A DNA stretch of 64,000 nucleotides from CAVQCX01 sp963775335 (lineage in GTDB: Bacteria > Pseudomonadota > Gammaproteobacteria > Chromatiales > Chromatiaceae). Each line of letters starts with the position of its first letter. Positions within the stretch are counted from its first letter, which is position 1. The position numbers were made by a program, and so were the translations under genes. The DNA lies in the NCBI GenBank assembly GCA_963775335.1, contig CAVZIJ010000003.1, positions 1,736,001 through 1,800,000 of the forward strand, written 5' to 3'. Shown here in pieces: positions 25,516-35,700 of this stretch. The notes below the pieces were generated by a model that saw only the letters and a program-made list of their open reading frames with translations, ran no database searches and was not told where the DNA came from.

Positions 25516-26283
25516 TCAAGCGCCCGGCGTGTCGCAGACGTAGCGCAGGTACTTGAGCATGCCCCGGGCATTGGCGAAGGCCGGATGCTCGGCCACCCCT
25601 TGGTTGGGGAACCAGTCGCGGATCTGGGCGGCGAGCGCCACCGTGCCGCCGCCGACGAACAGGATGCGCTCCAGCTCCGCTCCGCGCCCGAGCTGGCGCT
25701 GGGCGGTCTTGACCAGCGCCGAGATGTCCTGGGTCTTGCCGAACAGGCGCACCTGGCCGCTCTGAAGGGCCTCCTCCACCGCACGCTCGCTCACCGTCTC
25801 CAGGTCGAAGCGCGCGCGGATGCCCTCGGCGACCTCGCGCTTCACATCGAGCAGCCCACAGCGCAGCGAGCCCGAGGAGCTGTGCGGTACCGCCTGATCG
25901 GCGACCACCACGTAGTCGGTGGTACGCCCGCCGATGTCGACCACGGCGATCGGCCCCTGCAGACGCTCGGACTGCAGCTGCACGCCGCCGTCGGACTCGG
26001 TGATGACGTGGTCGTACCAGGCGGCCAGCGCCTCGGGGATCACCTCGTGAAAGGCAATCGCCGCGGGCAGGCGCCCGTCCAGGGGATCGACGGCGAGCTT
26101 GAGGCTCGCGCGCTTCTTCGTGAGCGTCTCCTCCCGACGGCTGCCGTCCCCGAAATAGAAGCTGCCGACGGGCAATCCCGAGACCGCGTGCACCGACTGG
26201 CCGCCGAGGCCCGCGCGCTGCAGCGCGAGCTGAGGCAACCCCAGGCTCCACCAGCCGCCCATGAGACATGCGGCCAAGCGAAC
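25516..26283 (-). pseudogene. ParM/StbA-type actin-like segregation protein, N-terminus lost
   Basis: About 255 codons of an actin-fold ATPase remain. The phosphate-2/connect region VVDIGGRTTDYVVV and the adenosine motif ILFVGGGTVALAAQI are clear, as is SVHAVSGLPVGSFYF. ParM proteins push plasmid or ICE copies apart by filament growth. The N-terminal phosphate-1 loop is missing. At about 26285 the gene meets the promoter of a toxin-antitoxin pair on the other strand, so that cassette replaced the 5' part. The open frame reading on to 26499 is antisense to the toxin gene and not real. Confidence 0.75.
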
Positions 26284-26288
26284 GGTCG

Positions 26289-26327
26289 TTGACAGGCCTC
26301 CACTCCCGCCCATACCATATTTAGTAT
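26289..26327 (+). promoter_or_regulatory. Promoter and palindromic operator of the toxin-antitoxin pair
   Basis: TTGACA (26289-26294), 18 bp, TACCAT (26313-26318). The palindrome CATAC-N8-GTATG (about 26311-26328) overlaps the -10 and the toxin ATG at 26326, a usual layout for an autoregulated pair. The short leader implies a leaderless or nearly leaderless message. Confidence 0.55.
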
Positions 26328-26607
26328 GTGGCCCATCTACGAGCATCGCCGCACAGTCAGGCAGCTGGAAGCCCTGCCCGTCGAGGTGCTCAAACGCTAC
26401 GAGAAATGGAAGGACATCGTGGCGATCAACGGGCCTGAAGGCCTGAGGCAGATCAGGGGCTTTCGGGATGAGGCACTGCGCGGAGACTGGCAGGGACATC
26501 GCTCTTCACGGCTGAACCTCCAGTACCGCGTGATCTACAGGGTCGAGCAGGACCGGGTGATGGTCGAGGTCGTGGCTCTGACCCCGCATGAGCACCGGAG
26601 AAAGTGA
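26326..26607 (+). CDS. higB: RelE/HigB-type mRNA interferase toxin
   Basis: This 93-residue protein has the fold-defining segments VLKRYEKWKDIVAINGPEGL, FRDEALRGDWQGHRSSRLNL and QYRVIYRVEQDRVMVEVVAL, ending TPHEHRRK. The basic and aromatic residues in the middle strands fit ribosome-dependent RNases of this superfamily. The toxin precedes its antitoxin, as in HigBA. Its stop is just before the antitoxin GTG start. The cassette is inserted at the broken end of parM. The start overlaps its own operator, so the native start could be slightly different. Confidence 0.85.
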   Translation: MWPIYEHRRTVRQLEALPVEVLKRYEKWKDIVAINGPEGLRQIRGFRDEALRGDWQGHRSSRLNLQYRVIYRVEQDRVMVEVVALTPHEHRRK

Positions 26608-26608
26608 A

Positions 26609-26869
26609 GTGAAAGGCTACCGCGCGGCAAGTAAGTTGATCGAAGTGTCCCCGGGGGAGTCGGTGCGTATTCTCCGGGAGCTCCAGGAGCTCAGCCAGAG
26701 CGATCTATCTCGGCTGACCGGCATTCCTCAGTCGACGCTCTCTGCGATCGAGAACGGTCGCATTAATCTGGGTGTCGAGCGCGCCAAGATGCTGGCCCGC
26801 GCGCTGCGATGCCATCCAGCGGTGCTCGTCTTTCCGGGCTGGGATATTCACCGCGAATCGGCGGCCTGA
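26609..26869 (+). CDS. higA: HigA-type HTH antitoxin
   Basis: This protein of about 86 residues has an XRE helix-turn-helix: LRELQELSQSDLSRLTGIPQ followed by STLSAIENGRINLGVERAKM. A GTG start at 26609 is preferred, with CGGAG about 8 bp upstream. An in-frame ATG at 26588 would overlap the toxin end. It would bind and neutralise HigB and repress at the CATAC-N8-GTATG palindrome. It appears intact. Confidence 0.85.
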   Translation: MKGYRAASKLIEVSPGESVRILRELQELSQSDLSRLTGIPQSTLSAIENGRINLGVERAKMLARALRCHPAVLVFPGWDIHRESAA

Positions 26870-27180
26870 GTGACCCCGGGGGAAATTATTACACTGTAAT
26901 TTTTTCGGGCGGCGCATCCCGGCCGGCCATCGGCGACCGTCGGGCGTACCGACTGAGGGCGACTCCAGCGCCTTTCTCACCGGCACGAACGGATTCTCCC
27001 CCGGGCGCCTGCGATCAGCATGCGCCGGCCGGCGCCGCTTCCCCTGCGCCTGAGCCTGCTCGGCCCTCCGTCTCGGGGGTCCCGCGAAAGTCCCCCAATG
27101 GTGGTGTCGAAACGCAAGGTGGCTACCGCGTAAAACGCTAGCCGCCTGAGTTAGCAACTGTTTCTGGTCGGAATGAGAGG
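26870..27180. other. Intergenic stretch with an AT-rich palindrome
   Basis: No gene is supported. TTACACTGTAA, in an A/T-rich setting at about 26884-26905 just after higA, may be a terminator or operator. The rest is GC-rich and has no recognised content. Confidence 0.4.
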
Positions 27181-27480
27181 GTGAGCCGCGCAGCGACGGG
27201 CCGGGAATCCGGACACCGTCTGGACGACTGGGGGCTGACCAAGCTCACCGCCGAGCAACGCCGCGATCTGCTGGAGCTGATCGACGATCGGCACGGCAGC
27301 CGCTCCACGATCGTGGCCAGTCAATTACCGCTCGAGCACTGGCACGAGGTGATCGGCGATCCGACCCTCGCCGATGCCATCCTCGACCTCCTGGTCCATA
27401 GCGCCTACCGGATCCATCTGAAGGGAGAGTCCATGCGCAAACGCCAAGCCAAGTTGACGCAGACCACCCCGTCCGATTAA
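27181..27480 (+). pseudogene. IS21 helper ATPase IstB, C-terminal fragment
   Basis: This 99-codon frame carries DDWGLTKLTAEQRRDLLELI, then SRSTIVASQLPLEHWHEVIG and YRIHLKGESMRKRQAK, the last third of the IstB DNA-transposition ATPase. Walker A and B regions and the whole istA gene are missing. Tandem IS21-type end repeats follow at 27537-27605, confirming the family. The 5' edge abuts the gene-free stretch downstream of higA. Confidence 0.85.
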
Positions 27481-27536
27481 CAATGCCATACCCCGCGTCG
27501 CTTCGCTCCGACAGGTGGCCGCCTTGCCCCGGAATG

Positions 27537-27605
27537 GGTGGCAGGCTTCACGTGGTCTGGGTGGCAGCTTTCACGTGGTCTGGGTGGCAGGGTTCAGCGG
27601 AGTGC
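27537..27605 (+). repeat. IS21-type terminal tandem repeats
   Basis: GGTGGCAGGCTTCACGTGGT-type 23-bp units occur at 27537-27559 and 27560-27582, with a degenerate third at 27583-27605. IS21 ends carry such multiple transposase-binding repeats. Confidence 0.75.
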
Positions 27606-27696
27606 GCAAGTGCCCCGGTCAACGTGGGCCTTTCCTTGACCGGCCCCATCAACGATGATCAAGGGCGCGCACCCAACATTAGGGAGATGATACCAA

Positions 27697-28077
27697 ATGG
27701 GCTACGGAACATCCGCCGAACCCGGCGGCCTCTTCCTGCTGCTCCTTCTGTTCCTCCTGGTCGTCGCAATCCTTTGGATCCTACTGCCGTTCGCCGTGTT
27801 TGGGATCAAAGATCGGCTGAACCGCATGGCCAAGCAGAATGCGCTGACGTATGACCATCTCGCCGAGATCACCGCAGAGCTACGTCGGCAAACAGAGCAG
27901 CAGGAGCACGCGGTGACAGATGACCATCTCGCCGAGATCGCCGCTGAGCTACGGCGGCAAACTGAGCAGCTTAAGGCCCTGGTGCTTCAGCAGAAGGTAC
28001 TTATTCAGAAGATGAGCAAGACGGCCTCGCCGGGACCTGCGGAGCGCCCGCCGGCGGGCCCACCGAAAGGGAAGTAG
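27697..28077 (+). CDS. Small membrane protein with coiled-coil repeats, unknown function
   Basis: This 126-residue protein has one strong N-terminal helix (LFLLLLLFLLVVAILWILL), a basic stop-transfer region (KDRLNRMAKQ) and two near-identical helical repeats DHLAEITAELRRQTEQ and DHLAEIAAELRRQTEQ, then a Pro-rich tail. The repeats probably form a short cytoplasmic coiled coil. GGGAGATGATACCAA precedes the ATG. It is not recognised as a known family. It lies just downstream of the IS21 remnant and may be chromosomal or ICE cargo. Confidence 0.55.
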   Translation: MGYGTSAEPGGLFLLLLLFLLVVAILWILLPFAVFGIKDRLNRMAKQNALTYDHLAEITAELRRQTEQQEHAVTDDHLAEIAAELRRQTEQLKALVLQQKVLIQKMSKTASPGPAERPPAGPPKGK

Positions 28078-28390
28078 GGCCCAACAGGGGAGCCCTGGGA
28101 CCGAGCCATCCGCTCGGACTTATCGGCCAATGGCGCAGTCGACCCTCCCCTTGTTCGGCACGCCCGCCCCGGGCGATCGTGTCCGGGATCCCCGGCCGCA
28201 TCCCCGCGACGGTCAGGGCCGCCGGCTTCAGAATTCACCCACACCCCACGCCTCCATCCGCGGCTCCCGGAAAGCGGGGCCGCGCCAGGTGTGCGGACCC
28301 GCATGCTAGCCGGTGTGGGAAGGGTGGGATAAACACCCGCCCTTACCCGATTCGACGACAATGAAAGGGGTCGGTGCGTAAGCCGGTTTC
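28078..28390. other. No gene seen
   Basis: This is GC-rich sequence without a supported ORF. The right end (28377-28415) carries GTAAGCCGGTTTCT...TAGGCCGAAGTT, shared with 6322-6358 beside the other group II intron. Confidence 0.4.
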
Positions 28391-28918
28391 TCACTCACGG
28401 TTAGGCCGAAGTTCCGGTGCGAGCACCTCGTAAAGTCTGTCTGCGCGATGCCCACGCCGACCGCTACATCGAGGTGTTCTCTGTTGCCGCCTGGTTTCCC
28501 GGCGGTGCCACAATATCTCGGCCATGCATCGGTTCGTCCCCGGCTCCTCGCAGAACCGGACTTGGAGTGTTATGCTACCCGGCTCCCAGTCCGAGTCTGC
28601 GACCAGCTCTCCGTCGCTCCAAGAGCAGCTCGATAGTGCGAGCCCGGGAAGCCGCCGTTTCTCCGCTGACGACTGCTGGCGGAACAATCTAGCGGCCTTC
28701 TGAGCCAGTTCGAGAAGGCGGATGCCCTCGTCCAGATAGGTCTGGTTGGCATCCTGGTGCTCGCAGATCAGCCCCAGGCACTTCTGTTGCTCCGCACGCC
28801 ATTCTGCGGCCTTACGATCGAAGAAGTCGGTATCGATCCGACCGTCGAGCTTGTCGACATACATCGCGTCGATGCGTTTCTGTAGGCGGTCGTGCTTGGC
28901 TTGAGAACTGCTCCGCAT
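28391..28918 (-). pseudogene. Serine recombinase C-terminal remnant, disrupted by a truncated group II intron
   Basis: From 28918 the frame reads MRSSSQAKHDRLQKRIDAMY, CLGLICEHQDANQTYLDEGI and RLLELAQKAARLFRQQ, the helical C-terminal arm of large serine recombinases, ending at SCSWSDGELVA (about 28605) where these proteins usually continue into their last 10-20 residues. Intron-derived sequence follows to 28474. The catalytic and zinc domains upstream are absent. The last codons (28391-28473) cannot be assigned with certainty. This may be the integrase scar of the neighbouring defence island. Confidence 0.7.
28474..28604 (-). mobile_element. 5'-truncated group II intron (domains V-VI only)
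   Basis: About 130 bp are close to identical to 6360-6486, covering domain V (28552-28585), domain VI and the intron 3' end, with no upstream intron sequence. Domain V has compensating changes in its distal stem (GGTAGC for GATGGTG). It lies directly against serine recombinase codons. Confidence 0.75.
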
Positions 28919-29012
28919 ACCCCTATCATTACCCCGTGGCCAGGGACAAAATTCGGCTTCATGCCGTGTGGCCTGCGGATCTCGATCCGCAAGCCCTATA
29001 TCCCCGGCCTCC

Positions 29013-29740
29013 CTATTCCTCGAAAACCGCCAAGTCGAGCGGCTTTCTTTTTGTGTAGAAGACGCCCCGCTTGCCGCCCTCCACGCGATCCATGTCGTGA
29101 ATCTCGCCCACCTGCGGCCAGATCAACGCCAAGAACCTCTCCTCCCAGCGTTCGTAGAATCGCTGCACTGCCCACAGGTAGTAATCCACGGCCTGCAGCC
29201 CGGCGCACTTCGGCGGTGTGCTTGAAACGACGCTGTTCTTCGCCAGGTGCGCGAATCCAAAACTTCGCTCGAATGCCTCGGCCGCCTGCTCCAACGCGGT
29301 GCGGAACGCCGCGTTTCTGGATTTGTTGCCCCGCTTCGCGAAGTCGTCTCCCGCTCGTTTTGCTGCTGCACATAGGTCGCGAGATCGCGCTTGTCGCGGA
29401 TGACGGCATAGAATCGAAGGTTCGCCTTGAGCAGCAGATTGAAGACCTCCCTGCGAATCTCCGGCAGATCGTCCTTGGCGTGGAAGGCGACAGCCGTCTT
29501 GCGATTCTGCGGTTGCATCGACGGCACAGGCTTGAAGTAAGGGTCGGCCAGCAATTCGGCCCGGAGCGCCTCCCGTTCTCGCGCCACTTCGGTCGGCTCG
29601 TCAATCTCCATCTTGCCGAGAATGAAGTAGTGCGAACAGCCGCCTTTCCCGATGATGATGCGCCCCTTTCGGTCGAACAATGTCGGATCGCCGGCCTCGT
29701 CCACGAAGTAGTGGATCGTTTCCTTCTCGGCCTCGCCCAC
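29013..29740 (-). pseudogene. DUF3800-family protein, frameshifted
   Basis: The gene begins MGEAEKETIHYFVDEAGDPT, where YFVDEAGDP is the DUF3800 signature (an RNase H-like fold). It continues AVAFHAKDDLPEIRREVFNL to about 29350. After a one-base shift, FAKRGNKSRNAAFRTALEQA through GLQAVDYYLWAVQRFYERWE and the stop at 29013 complete the family. The full protein would be about 242 residues. The start is 7 bp downstream of the large helicase stop, so it belonged to that operon. The shift could be a recent mutation or a sequencing error. Confidence 0.75.
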
Positions 29741-29747
29741 CGTGCGC

Positions 29748-32700
29748 TTACTTCTCCGTGCCGAGCGACTCAGCGGCCAGGACCTCGACCAGTTCGGCGA
29801 CTACCTGCAGCTCTCCCTCATCAACGCCGGTCAGGACGATGGGATCAAAGTCCAAATTAACCGGCTTCAACGTGATTCGCTCGTGGCGCCAGGAGTCGCC
29901 GTCTGCGGTCTTCTCGCTCTCGTAGCGCTTGACCGTGTAGCGCTGACCGGTCTCGGGGTCGGCGGCGTCGCGGAGCTGGACGAGGACTGTCTTGCCCTGC
30001 CGGGTGCCCTCGACCGGCGCGCGGAAGAGGCACCAGGCGCCGTCGGGGATGACCGGCTCCATGGATTTGCCGACGACCTGGGCGACGAACATCCCGGGGC
30101 GCAGGCGGTGCCGCGACTCGACATCAACCCACTCGAAGCCCTCGTCCTCGATGTGTTGCAGTTCGCTGAAAGCGCCCGCGGCGGCCTTGAGCGGGATGAG
30201 CGGTACGCAGGTGACGTACTTGTCTTCCGGCGCTGGCTCGACGAGTCGAAGCGGGGTCACGCCGGACGCGGCTGGCGCAGCGGGGCTTGGGACGGGCTTC
30301 CGGGCCTTGCTTCCCTGAAGGCCATGTAGAGCCACCTCAGGGCCCACAGGTGCGAGACCGCCTCCAGCATCGACTCGGTCGAACCAGGAGGTGTCGCCCT
30401 TTACCGCGCGCTGCTTCTCCCTCCCCACCAGATACTTGGCGATGCGCGCGATGGCCCGGACAACGGCGTCCCTGTCGTCGAGCTCGAACGACCGCACCAC
30501 CACCACCTCGTAGCCGAGGCTGTCGAGCTTGGCCCGGATGGCCCGGTCTTTCTCAGCTTGCTCCGGGTTGCCGTGGATGTGGCCCGCCATACCGTCGAGG
30601 TAGATGCAAATTCCCCGCTCTTCATCATCCTCACCTTCGTAGAAGAAGTCCGGGATCGTTCCACCGTAGCCGGCACCGAGATCGATGTGGTGCTGGCAGA
30701 GGGGCGCCGGAAGTCCCGCCTCGCCGAGGAACTGCTTGAAGCGGTTTTCGATCCACGTCTGGCCCTGACCTGTTGTCGACTGGGTTCTCGGCAGATTCTC
30801 TGGGATCGGATGCGCCTCGATGAGCGGACCGGTGGCAGCTTCGAGGATCTGCGCTGCGACGTGGCGGTCCAAATACTCGTGGTAGAAGCGGTTGCGGTAG
30901 GTTTGCAGGCAGTCTATGCATGACGACTCGCAGGCACCTGGGCACTGTGTGACGAGATCGAGAGCAGCGTCGCGAACCTCCTCCCATCGCTCGGCGAGAT
31001 GCTCGAGCAGGCCCGAGCCGCCCGGCATCGGATCGTAGAGGAGCACATCGCAGGTTTCTTCGCCGATGTGCCCAAGCGCAATCAGCTGTAAGTCCTCGAT
31101 CTCCATGTCGAGGACACGCGCCGCCCCCATGCGCAGGGCCTCGACCACGCTGAAACCCATCTTTCGGTCCTTGATGTCGTGGAGGCCGAGGACGTCCACC
31201 TCGACGTCTGCATAGAAGCCGGTGGGCTGCACGACATGTCCGCAACGCTCCAGGTGCAGTTTCTCGAACTCCTCGCGAGACTTCCTGCTCGCGAAGGGCG
31301 AATGCGACTGCCCACAGGCCAGGCATAAGGGGAACCCCAGCCGCGTCTGCTCGACCTCTTTGCGCGGCCCCACGTTTACAAGCCGGAGCTGCACGCCGCG
31401 CCGGAAGCGCAGATCGAGGCCGCCCCATGTCCAGGCAGTGCCGCCGCGGTGATAGCCACGTTCGCTGCCGTAGGTGGCCACGGGCATCTGGAAGCGGAAC
31501 TCCTCCTCGTCGGAGATCTGCGACTGCGAAGGCATGATCACATCGCATACGGGTACCGCGCGCAGCTCCTGCTCGGCGAGCGGCGCTCTGCCCGTATCGG
31601 TGCCCAACTCCTGCACCACCTGCTGGTCGACGACCACGCGGAAACGCAGGGTCTCCTCTGGCGTGAGCAGGAAGCGCCGCGGTACGAAACGGAACCCGTT
31701 GGCGTAGATGGCGTTGCCGGGAACGTACTCGCGGAGCGCCAGCGTGGGCGGGCGCGGCAGGTCGAAGTCGTCCAGGCCCTGCGTCATGCGCGGCGGTTCT
31801 GCCGTCCCGATCAGGCTCCCGGACTCTAGGCCGTAGCCGGGCAGGAAGCCCTCGCGGGCGAGCGCGCCCATGGTCTCGGAATCGTCGGGCCCGCCCTGCG
31901 CTCCCCCGCGCGTTCGCGAATAGGTCCCCTTCAGTCGGGCGATGACCTTCTCGCAGCGTCGCTCGTGGGCCTTGTCCTCCGGGTCGAGGTCGCCGGTCCT
32001 CAGCTTGATGGCCGAGAGCCGTCGCAGCTCACCCAGCGCCCAGTCGAGGCGCCGCTTGAACCGCCGGAGCACCGCCTGCAGCGAGGCGGGCATCTCGTCG
32101 ACAACACGAGCAAGGTGTGTCTCCTCGACAGCCGCGGCGTCCTCGGAGGGCCATGCGCCAGTGAACGAGCGCTTCACGGCAGCCAACAAGACGCCGCGGT
32201 GCGCCGCGATGAGCTCCCCGAGGTCCGAGAGATCACGCACTTTATCGAGTACCTCCCCGCCGGGCGTGAACAGGTAGGAGCGCAGGGTCGGGGGGAAACA
32301 GCGGGCGAGCGTCTCCTCGATGGCGCGACGGGTTTCAACGTCGGCGCCACGCGCCAAGCCGTGGAGCGCGGTCAACACGGTCGCGTGCACGTGCTTGCGG
32401 ATCATCACCTCGTTCTTGAGGTTGAATCGGGGGGGCTCCAGCTGTCCCCCGAGCAGCTTCAGCGGCTCGCGAAAGTAGGCCTGATCGAAGCCAGTAGCTT
32501 GGGCGTAGGTCACGTCGACCGCCATCCGGTGTCGCCGGCCCGCGCGCCCGGCACGCTGCCAGTAGTTCGCGGCGGTCGGCGGCACGTTGCGCATCAGCAC
32601 CGCGTCGAGCGCCCCTATGTCGACTCCTAGCTCCAGCGTCGGCGTGCACACCAGCACGTTGAGCTGCTCGCCCTCGCCCTTGAACTGGTTCTCGATGCGC

Positions 32701-35700
32701 TCGCGCTTCTCGTGCGGCACCTGGGCCGAGTGCTCCGCCACGCGCAGCATCGAGTAGTCGGCGTCGAGCACACGCAGGTCGAAGTCATCCTGTGCCTCGT
32801 TCTCCCAGGCCAGGCACCCGCCGCAGCGCCAGGCCATGCAAAGCCCCGTCGGCCCTTGACGAACGGTGGTGCGTCGGCACTTCTCGCAGCGGTAGCGGCC
32901 CGAGTGCGGATGAAGCGTGAGCTGGGCACTGTCGATCTGATAGGTCCCCGCACTGCCCTTGAGCGGGCGGCCCCATCCCGAGAGCATGACCGGTACCAGT
33001 ACCTTCTGCTCGCACAGGCTGGTCCACAGCTCCTCGAGGAAAGATTCGAGGTCCTGTTCGGGCACGCCCCAGGCCGCGACGGCGTTCCACACCTGCGTCG
33101 GCCGGCTGCCCACCCACTGGGTAACCCGCGCCGGCAGGTCCGAGGTGCCGCGGCTCAACTTCACACCCTTGGGGCCGCCGGAGAAAACCGGCACGTAGCC
33201 GTACTGAACCTCCTTGTCACCACTGTTCCACATCGTCTCGAAGAGCTTGGTCGATTCGTCGTGGAGGACGCGAATCCGCCGCAAATGGTCGAGCAGGGCG
33301 GCCATCCCCTCGGCGAGCGCCTCCCCGGAGACGCCGAGCGCCGCTGCCCACTTCGACACGAAGGGCAGCTCGGTCGTCACCCCCCGATAGCCGACCTTCA
33401 ACCGGCCCCATGGCTCCAACCCCAGGCGCTGCTTGACGCCTGTCACCACCTCGCGGAGCACCTGGATGCGAAGAAAGTAGAGCCGCTCCTCGCGGTGCTT
33501 GGTGCCGCTCTCGTCGAAGGGCACCACCTGCCAAACCTCAGGCAGCAGCGCCCGCGAGAGATCGCGATCCTTGTCGAGGAGATCGTCGAGGGCGTAGACG
33601 ACGTCGCCGATCGAGGCGCCCCCCGACGCGATCTGCTGCGCGACCAGCGCCCGCAGCCGGAAGCGGCGGGCGTGGTCCCGCATCCATCCCGCCTGGAAGG
33701 CAGCGTCCTGGCGGTTGTCGGCAAACACCAGCAGGCGCGGTCGCTCCGAAAGATGCACCATCGACTGCGCCAGCACGTGAACGTCGGAGACGCCCACCGC
33801 CCGCACCGGGCGAGCCGGCTCTCGGTAGCGGCCCCCTCGCGGGCGTTTGCCGGGCGCCTGGCACGCGACGCACGAATGCAGCAGACCCGGGTACTCCTCC
33901 TTCGTGCGGACCGCCTGCACCGCCACCAGGGCGTTCTGCACATTGCAGGCGGCACAGGCATCGGTACGCTCCTCTTGCAGCGATCCGCAGTGGCTGCACA
34001 CGAACAGGGGATGGAGCCGTCGGTGCTCGAAGTCGTGGCCAGCGGGCGGGACCACGTCGCCGTCCTCATCCACCTCTTCCGCGTCTTCCTCTTCGTCCGG
34101 ACTCACGATCAGCCGGTCGATGAGGACCACCCGAGCTCCGCCGGTTTCCTCGGGCAGGTGCTCCCACAGCCGTGTGTTACCGACCAGGTCGCCACCGCTG
34201 GGCCCCGCCTTGGCTCCGGCCGCAAGCGCGAAGTCCTGCACCCAGGTTTCGTAGTAATGCTGGCCGCAGGTCGTGCAGGTAATCAGCGGGAAGCGCCAGA
34301 AGCCCTCGCCAACCTCGGCGTCGGCATCCTCGCCGGACAGCCAGAGCTTTGTGCCGCCGCCCGGACCGGAGAAGGTCACGACGGCGCCGCCGACACCGCG
34401 CACGAAGGTGTGTACCACCGGGCGCAGCAGCGGATCGTGGCCGCCGCGGCCGGAGGCGGCACCGAGCGCTAGCCAGGCCAGGATCTCGGCTTCCGGCACG
34501 GGCCGGCCGACCTTCTCCGCGAGCACGTCCGGGAGCTCCGCCAGGGCGCGCGGTTTCGCCAGCGCACGCGCAAGCTGATATACGAGCTCGTTGCCGGAGA
34601 GCTGGCTTGCGAGCGAGGCCTGCCATTGGTCGCGGCGCAGCCGCGCGCCCCCGAGCGCCACAAGTTGTGCGGAAATGGCCTCGGCGACCTCGTCGTCGGG
34701 GGCGTCCACCGCCTTGAGGAGCGCGGCGAGCACGGCGTGCGCGTCGGCCGGCGGACCGTCTGGGACGTGACGCCATTCGTTCCACGACAGCTCGTCATAG
34801 ACCTCGCGCACCAGCGTCACCCGCTCGGCGTCCACCCCGAAGAAGCGGCGTGCGAAGTCTTTCGCCAGTCCCTCACCGGCTTCGGGGTCCGCCATGGTCG
34901 CGGAGGTGGCAATGTGCCGCACCTCGTGGGGCTCTCTGCCGCAGAAGGTACGCAGACGGCGCACCAGGCAGGCGGTCTCTGCGCCCTGCGCCCCGCGGAA
35001 GGTATGCGCCTCGTCGAAAACCAGAAACTCGAGCGGCGCGCCTGCGAAGATCCCCACGTCTTTGCCGCGGGTCAGCAGGAGCTCGAGCTGCTTGACGTTG
35101 GTGAGCAGAATGCGCGGCTGCCCGCCGTCCGCGCGCATCGCCCTGCGGCTCGCCCGCTCCTCTGGCGGCAACAGGGTGATCGCCTGCCCGGTCTCGCGGA
35201 TCTGCTGCAAACGCTCGTGGTAGGCCGCGTTGGTGGTGCCCGCGGGCATCCGCTCACCAAGGATCTGCGCCTCCTCCTCGGGAGTCTTGCCGACGTACAT
35301 CCCGAAGGGAATGCCCCGCCCGGCGAGCAGCCCGCGCAGGCGATCGAGCTGGTCCTCGGCCAATGCGTTCATCGGGTAGACGATGACGGCCACCACGCCA
35401 GGGGGCGAGCCGGCGTCCTGTAGCTCCAGGCAACGGCTGATGATGGGATAGAGGAATGCCTCGGTCTTGCCTGAGCCGGTGCCGGTGGAGAGCAGCGTTG
35501 TATAGCCCGCGTGCACCGCGCGGATGGCCTGCTCCTGATGCGCACGGAGCTCCGGATAAGGCACCAGCGCTTGCATCTGCGGATGGAAGATGCCGTCCGC
35601 CACCAGCTCGGCCACCGTGGCGCCCTGCTTGAAAGGCCGCGAGAGGCTGACGAAGGGACCCTTGCGAAGTGGCGTCTTGCGTGTCTCCTCCAGCTGAAGA

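Noticed and set aside
26283..26499. N-terminal extension of the ParM-like frame
   Set aside because: Antisense to HigB, which has clear family similarity and its own promoter.
27537..27605. Possible CRISPR-like array (23-bp units)
   Set aside because: Units are contiguous without spacers and lie after an IstB fragment, so they are IS21 end repeats.
32712..34472. Plus-strand 586-residue frame
   Set aside because: Antisense to the large helicase, whose zinc and helicase motifs are continuous through this region.
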